Position numbers and translations under genes: made by a program
Notes under the pieces: generated by a model
The model's input: only the letters and a program-made list of their open reading frames with translations
Databases searched by the model: none
What the model was told of the DNA's origin: nothing
Shown: positions 58,504 to 64,000 of the stretch, piece by piece
Numbering within the stretch: position 1 is the first letter of the stretch
Layout of the letters: each line of letters opens with the position of its first letter
Assembly (NCBI RefSeq): GCF_050436995.1
Contig: NC_134766.1
Location: forward strand, 62,001-126,000
Direction: 5' to 3'
Source of the DNA: Anticarsia gemmatalis
Taxonomy: Eukaryota > Arthropoda > Insecta > Lepidoptera > Erebidae
DNA: 64,000 bases

Positions 58504-59187
58504 TTATTTTTTATTTATCGCATGATTAGTGGTTAACCTAGCGAAGTTATCGTCAAGCCGTACGCAAAGTGTTTGACACGGTTTAACGAACGACTGTTAT
58601 CGTAACTGACAACAACCGGGACCTACTTTTATTGCACCTTCTGAAGCACCGAGACGCTTAGCTTAAATACCGCCATTCCGTTACCCATCTATGGAGTAAC
58701 CGCGCCAGAGTGGCTTAACCTACAGATCACAGCGAAAGCAGGCAGATAGAGCGACTTTCCTTTTTATAACATTAAAGGTATGAATTAATCGCGACATAGT
58801 TAACGAACGCAACAGCCAGACAAAACACATAAATAGTCATGAACACGGAGAGCCGCGGCGAGGTCAAGTTCGAGATGTTATACAACAAGATCACCCGTCG
58901 TCACCCGCCGTCAGTTGCCGTCAGTCGGCGGTGAGTGGGCCGCTCGACCGGTTCCACTACCAGTTTGTTACTCTGATACATTTTACTACACGTGACACCG
59001 TGCTCTTCCGTACTACTCAACTACGAGTAAACAAACAAAAAACTACTTTATATGAGACCGAATTGTGCGTGTAAAGTTCCGTACCCTATTAATATTACGA
59101 AACGGTGTCAAATAAACTATTACTGCCCATAAACTTAAGCTACTGTTAGATATGCGTATCTACTGGGAAGGAGAATGGGACCAACCT
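58504..59187. other. Non-coding stretch
   Basis: No gene recognised. A GC-richer patch lies at 58850-58945 ('gtcacccgccgtcagttgcc'-type, with short 'gccgtcagt' repeats). Confidence 0.4.
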
Positions 59188-59190
59188 TAA

Positions 59191-60125
59191 AGCCCTTCTC
59201 CCATTTCGATACGCCCGCGCGACTCTAGTCTCGGAGACTAGTCGCCACGAAGTATCTCACATACATTTGTATGGAGACTCGCACATTACGATACTGGTAT
59301 TCTACGCGTTCGCGACTAGTCTCGCGATACCCGCCGTGTTGGTCGCTTGTGCGTCGCGTCTCGCGTAGACATGCGCTTTACATGTTCGGGAGCGGATTGA
59401 ACATGGAATCATTCATTTCCTAATTGGAACTATGTTCAGGAAACATGTTCGCGGAACTATATAGTTCCACCACGTTTCAAGTTTGACAGAATCTAACATT
59501 TGATAATATAGGTAGTTCCTCAGTTCCTCACAGCTCCTAGGTGCTATAGAAACTGTGAGAAATTGAGAACTGCTTTATAGTTTATACATTATTTGTTACT
59601 GTATAAATGTAGACAAAAATATCCCTTGATTTACCTTCATACTCTACACAGGCTTAGGACTGTCAACCAAGAGATAAAATATAAAAAAATATGCAATCTA
59701 CAGTTTTGACTTTCCTACGATTTTATTACCTATAATAATATGTATAGATTGAAAACGGCTCAAGATGCAAGTAGGACTCTTTAGACATTCGGTAAAAAGA
59801 TAAAAATTTCTTATCATCGTGTTGTAGTTCTTGTGCGGCTACAAAAACTCTACAATTTATGTTTCTTTTAATATATGGATGAATCCAGTATTTTCTACTC
59901 TTGCGTTGACGCCTTCTATTTCTATAAAACAAAAAAACTGCAAGAGCTTCATCGTCACTGGAGTCGCTCGACATAACGTCAGTCTACAAAAAACGAGTTT
60001 GCACAAATGATGAATTTAGTAACTTTTAAGTTGCATAATATGCGAGCATCGGGTAGCGAACATGTATCCAACTAGTATTATACTCGAGTATCGTACCCTA
60101 CAAGTATCGTAATGGGAGAAGGGCC
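59191..60125 (-). mobile_element. Defective PIF/Harbinger DNA transposon with TIRs and TAA duplication
   Basis: The left end AGCCCTTCTCCCATTTCGAT (59191 on) and the reverse complement of the right end (GGCCCTTCTCCCATTACGAT, up to 60125) are inverted repeats of at least 22 bp with two mismatches. TAA flanks both ends (59188-59190 and 60126-60128), as expected for PIF/Harbinger insertion. The 935 bp interior keeps only the start of a transposase. Next to the left TIR, 'gactctagtctcggagacta' and further GCGACTAGTCTC copies (59220-59325) form subterminal inverted motifs. It is internally deleted and could move only with help from a full-length relative. Confidence 0.88.
59726..59974 (-). pseudogene. 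N-terminal remnant of Harbinger transposase (HARBI1-like nuclease)
   Basis: 82 codons with an acidic Asp/Ser start, then a basic RNRRRQRKSRKYWIHPYI segment and a DDKKFLSFYRMSKESYLHL segment. This is the usual order at the N-terminus of HARBI1-like nucleases, which continue with 'FRMS...F..LL' into a DDE catalytic domain. The frame stops just after this segment, and the catalytic domain (roughly 300 residues) is missing. The ATG at 59974 fits the expected start. Classed as a deleted copy. Confidence 0.8.
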
Positions 60126-60128
60126 TAA

Positions 60129-60330
60129 GTCTCTCACACTACACACACATACACACAGTTTTGCATACCTTATAGATTAAACACCTTTCAGTCTTGCAAG
60201 GTTTTGAAAATCCTTATTTGGACTTAAAACTAAATACGACCAATTGCGTTGAAGGTAAATGCTTATTTGATCAGCCATCAGTTCTCCATATTAGCAAGCT
60301 TATATAGCAAGGACGTTTAAAAAAAAATTC
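60129..60330. other. Non-coding stretch after the Harbinger element
   Basis: Short 'cacacatacacaca' run at 60140-60160; nothing else recognised. Confidence 0.4.
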
Positions 60331-60410
60331 TGTACGCATAGGAATCAAACCCATAACACGCAAAGATAACTTTTAGTGATCACCTTTAACGACTGCTCTA
60401 CTAATGTCCT
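60331..60410 (-). mobile_element. SINE family A-like head fragment
   Basis: On the minus strand, 'gttatgggtttgattcctat' carries a B-box close to those of family A. The head before it ('taaaggtgatcactaaaagt') is weakly similar. Diverged. Confidence 0.4.
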
Positions 60411-62640
60411 CGATTTTAATTATATTATTTACCAGTCTGTTTATAAAAGATAAATAGTAAACATGTTTGTTTACAAATATTGTCAAGTATTTGTACAAAT
60501 ATTCTATGAATCCGGACATCATTGACAGAACGAAGTTCACTTTAATGTGATACTTTATTAGTTTACGACGTCCGATAGGAAATATACAAGTACTTAGTGG
60601 GTATTTATTGCTTGTTTTTTAGAGCGAAGTTTTATTAATTAAGGATAGTAGTTAAGTTATTAATTAATGTAGGATATTGTACACAAGAAAACCTTAAAGA
60701 TTTCTTGATTGTTGAAGGATACCAATACTTTTTGTGTACGAATTATCCAATAGTTTCGGCGTACTAGTAATTGTTTAACAAACATGAGTTGTGTTTGAAG
60801 TCTCCTTTTAGTAATTAGTCGTAAAGATCATCGCACGCCATAGATTATTGCAAAGTTTGATCGTATTTCTGCCTGTACTGATAATGTGAATAAGACACTA
60901 CAATTATTTTAGAGTCAGTGGTAGGTTCAGTAATAACCATAAATAAAAGTTAAATATGTTTGTGTAAAAATATGCTAAGAATGAGGTAGATTTGATGCCA
61001 GCTGCAAGTACATTGTGTAAGAAGATATATTTAAAATTTTGCAACTGCTCACATAACGAGAGCCATTATTTATAAAAAGGTACATTTATAAAAGAAGTAA
61101 TTTTACTTCTCAAGAAAAATCTAGCAATAGATAACGATGTATTTACGATGTAATACATAGTAGTAGTAAATAACTGTCATTACATTATTAAAGTAGTTAT
61201 TAAGTAGAACCGGACACCACGCGTGACTTGTAAACCCAATTATAAGTTAATGGTGTTGTTAGACATAATACCACACAAGACACACATACACCATGATACG
61301 ACATAACAAAATTATATTATCTAACATTAACATGCTCTATAAATAGAAATGTCTTGTATATAATAGATATACGAACAGTCTCACGAAGTTTCGTAAAAGT
61401 ATATCTTTACGTACTTTTTCTTTTTTCTCTTTACGCACCAATTTTTGTTTTTGTTTCTTTAAGTCATTTTTAAAATATTGAATTGTTAGGTGCTGATAGA
61501 CTTCTTAAGCATAAAGTAAATGTATTGTTGTGTGAAGTGAATCAAGTAGCATTTATTTTATACATTCTCAGCTACAATAATTATTACAGTTTTAAAATAT
61601 CTTCATGGTAATGTAATCGGCTTACACCAGTAAACCGCAGATCTGTTTTTTTTATAAATTTATATTAATACAATCGAAAATAGGCTTCTTTGTCTCTTAT
61701 AACAAGCGAACAAGTGAGCGATAATGTTATAACAAGCGAGCGAGGCCGTGTTCGTTACCTAGTCTATACTATCGTGTAGAGGATGTAAAAACTGTGATAT
61801 TATTATAATGTAGAATTACGTCAAATAATTAAGTTTGTTACAAAAACTAGAGGAATGTCCGCGTTTTTGTCTCGTCTTATATCTAATGTAGTTTTTGTAC
61901 TATCATTGTTCCAACTTGCGTCAGTGCCGAGGAAAACTAAGTAAATGAGAGGTATTTATAACAGTAATTAGTAGAATCTAGACAAATGCATTCAAGACCG
62001 CTTGTAAATAGAAATATTATTCTAAATCTTTACTTAAACTAATATTATATAAAAAAGTAATTTAGTAGATATAAGAGGAACACCATTGATAAGGTATATT
62101 ATATAGGTATACACAATAATAGACATAACCTACATACATGCTATATGTATACATAAATTGGTCACACCGTCGTTGACCGCCTCGTACCCTAACATTCAAA
62201 GAAAATAGCTACCTCTATGCCATAATAAAATTATGATAATTAATAAATTTACGACACAAAACCAACCTAACCCAAAAAAAAAAGTTTTGTATAAGAATCG
62301 AACCCACGTCACACGTGCACATAGCACTATTATATAAATCTATGCGGCGGATATCGTAAAATTTATAGCATGTGTATCGACATTTTTTATATTTTGTTGG
62401 TCCACGTTGTGGAAAACGTGCAGTTTTTTATGTATTTATCAAAGGTGTCTAGTTTAATCCTATAACTAGTTTGTCTAGTGAATATCAGACGTGTTATATT
62501 GTCAGCTGATTATGTAATAAACGCGTAATCAAAATTCTAACAGATTATACTTGGATTAATAAATTATAACTATTAAAGATGCAACACTGCCGGTATTTTA
62601 TTAAGTTCATGCATATGTTTGCATCTTTTGATTTCGTTTA
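60411..62640. other. Non-coding AT-rich stretch
   Basis: No gene recognised. 'ataagaatcgaacccacgtc' at 62293-62312 is a B-box on the minus strand, probably another old SINE. A duplicated 'ttataacaagcga' pair lies near 61697-61740. Confidence 0.4.
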
Positions 62641-62816
62641 AGAGACAACTCCCGCACTAAGAATTGCTCTTGTGTCGCGGGGACTTTTTACAAACATACA
62701 AACAAAGGACCCAAAGTACAATTTATTTGTGACAAATAATTTTACCGTGAAGAAATCGAACCCACGACCCATATCGTAGCGGCGTGGCGACCTAAACCAC
62801 TGCGCCACGGAGGCAG
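62641..62816 (-). mobile_element. tRNA-derived SINE, family A, best-preserved copy
   Basis: Minus-strand order: head 'actgcctccgtggcgcagtg' with the A-box TGGCGCAGTGG, 'gtcgtgggttcgatttcttc' with the B-box, 'acaaataaattgtactttgg', 'gtcctttgtttgtatgtttg', and the end 'aaaaagtccccgcgacacaa' then 'gagcaattcttagtgcggga'. All parts are present, so it defines the family for this window. tRNA-like promoter plus a conserved non-tRNA body identify it as a SINE, not a tRNA gene. Confidence 0.82.
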
Positions 62817-63320
62817 TCGAAATCTTTAAAAGGGCTTGACCGTTTGAGAAGGAATTTGTGAGTGTGGTGTATAAGTTGTTTTTAGGAATTTCTTTGGTTG
62901 TGAAACCTACTATTGTTAGATTATAATGACTTCTTCATAGATAAAACAAGCAACGCTTTTGTGAATGGAAAAACTGTATTTTTTTTGTAGTTTTGCAGTT
63001 GAAACTATTTAAATAAAACTGGTTGAACATATTTTTTCAATTAATTAACAAGTTTATATTTAAAATACTGGTAACTGCGTAATTATGAGGAAGTAATTAT
63101 ATTAATAGATCTATTTATAGTGCGTGTGAAATAGTAATGTAATATGCTTGCAGTATTCAGTACATATTTTATACATATACACATATACATATTTTTTATT
63201 TATTATGTTTCCTAGTTCATTAAATAAATACATACTAGCCGCAATGACCCTTAGCCTATTAACATACGCACAAAAATATATTTAATTTAGATCACAATTA
63301 TTGTGTACATGATTTTTTTA
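62817..63320. other. Non-coding AT-rich stretch
   Basis: No gene or repeat recognised. Confidence 0.4.
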
Positions 63321-63490
63321 ACTAGTTGTACCACGCGGATCTGCTCGCGGGTAAAAGTTTAATCTGCAATTTAAGCAGCATAAGGGCTAAAAGTGATATT
63401 TTTTCTGAAAGTCTTTGTTTTACCTTGGTCTTTAACTAACTCTTGGCTAATGTTATCAAAGTCGGTGTAGTAGTTTAGATTCAAATACGT
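63321..63490 (+). mobile_element. Degraded lepidopteran short repeat
   Basis: Begins 'aactagttgtaccacgcgga' and 'tctgctcgcgggta', and ends 'tgttatcaaagtcggtgtag' then 'tagtttagattc'. This parallels the abundant lepidopteran repeat 'actagctgtnncccgcgnct tcg...atcaaaatcggttcagtagttt'. The element class is uncertain (SINE- or Helitron-type). Confidence 0.45.
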
Positions 63491-64000
63491 TTTAGACAGT
63501 TTTTGCATGTATAATATTATTAGATATAGTGTAAAATTTCAGATTATATCGATTTATCCACGGGAAGAATCATTTTATAATCAATGCAGTAGCTACTCAA
63601 CAATACAAACGAATCATCACTACAAATTTCTCTTTTTTCTTGCCACTGGTTGCTACCAACCATGTATCGTGGTGTCCACACAACCCGACAACCGCTGAGC
63701 TATCTAGTGTGCTAGCCCGCTGGTGCAAGTGACCCAGTTGTACGGATCGATAGGTCGCTGACCCCGCGGACCACTGCTAGGAGCCCGCTAATTGGTCATC
63801 ATACGCACTTTACTTGCTGCTTCAGATAAAGATTCAACTCAATTGGTTTATAATAATATGATACTCTCAAATTGAAAAAAAAAATCAGTTTTACCTATAT
63901 TTAACTTTATCCACGGAAAACTTATCTTGTATACAATATCCAATGATAATCTTCTCCATTTTACAAACTATCATCGTCCAAAAATTTGTCCAAATCGGTC
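63491..64000. other. Non-coding sequence to the window end
   Basis: Short GC-richer patch at 63700-63790. The final 20 bases, 'aatttgtccaaatcggtc'-type, resemble the 'aaatttgtcnaaatcggt' phrase found inside lepidopteran repeats, so another copy may continue beyond the window. Confidence 0.35.

Overview
The window is AT-rich, gene-poor eukaryotic DNA that looks like a moth or butterfly (Lepidoptera). The evidence is the repeat content. There are six copies of a non-LTR 3' tail common in Lepidoptera ('cacttggccagcgtgg...'). There are Helitron-like elements with the CTAGCTGACCCGCGCAAC and ATAATATTAGTATAGA ends typical of the order. There are several tRNA-derived SINE families, a Mag-type Ty3/Gypsy element, and an insect-type acid lipase. 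The species cannot be named from sequence alone.

Layout. 1-9.3 kb: AT-rich DNA with a (TAAAA)n array, a ~160 bp near-perfect palindrome, a GC-rich truncated non-LTR 3' end, and a ~580 bp (TG)n/(TGCG)n/(TG)n array. 9.3-28 kb: mostly single-copy-looking non-coding DNA with scattered GC/CpG-rich patches and short tandem duplications. A CpG-rich cluster at 20.0-21.2 kb looks like a promoter; a minus-strand ATG followed by a perfect splice-donor consensus at 20020/20021 may be a first coding exon. 28-36 kb: transposon-dense, with SINEs, LINE tails and three Helitron-like copies. One Helitron carries a nested, truncated LINE insertion with a 9 bp target duplication. Another pair brackets a ~1.1 kb minisatellite with an 11 bp unit.

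38.6-43.0 kb: a complete, apparently very young LTR retrotransposon on the minus strand, with identical 135 bp LTRs, a 5 bp target duplication, primer-binding site, polypurine tract and one open 1355-residue Gag-Pol. 43-49 kb: no gene seen. 49.2-50.5 kb: the one confident host gene, an uninterrupted acid-lipase CDS on the minus strand with an intact Ser-Asp-His triad. 51-58 kb: SINE copies, direct repeats and LINE tails. 59.2-60.1 kb: a PIF/Harbinger element with TIRs, TAA target duplication and a remnant of transposase. 60-64 kb: more SINE copies and AT-rich DNA.

There is no operon-like organisation and no set of genes working together. Host coding exons beyond the lipase may exist, but short spliced exons cannot be called reliably by eye. 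Most long ORFs elsewhere are artefacts of simple repeats. Family names for SINEs and LINE tails rest on motif recognition, not a library search.
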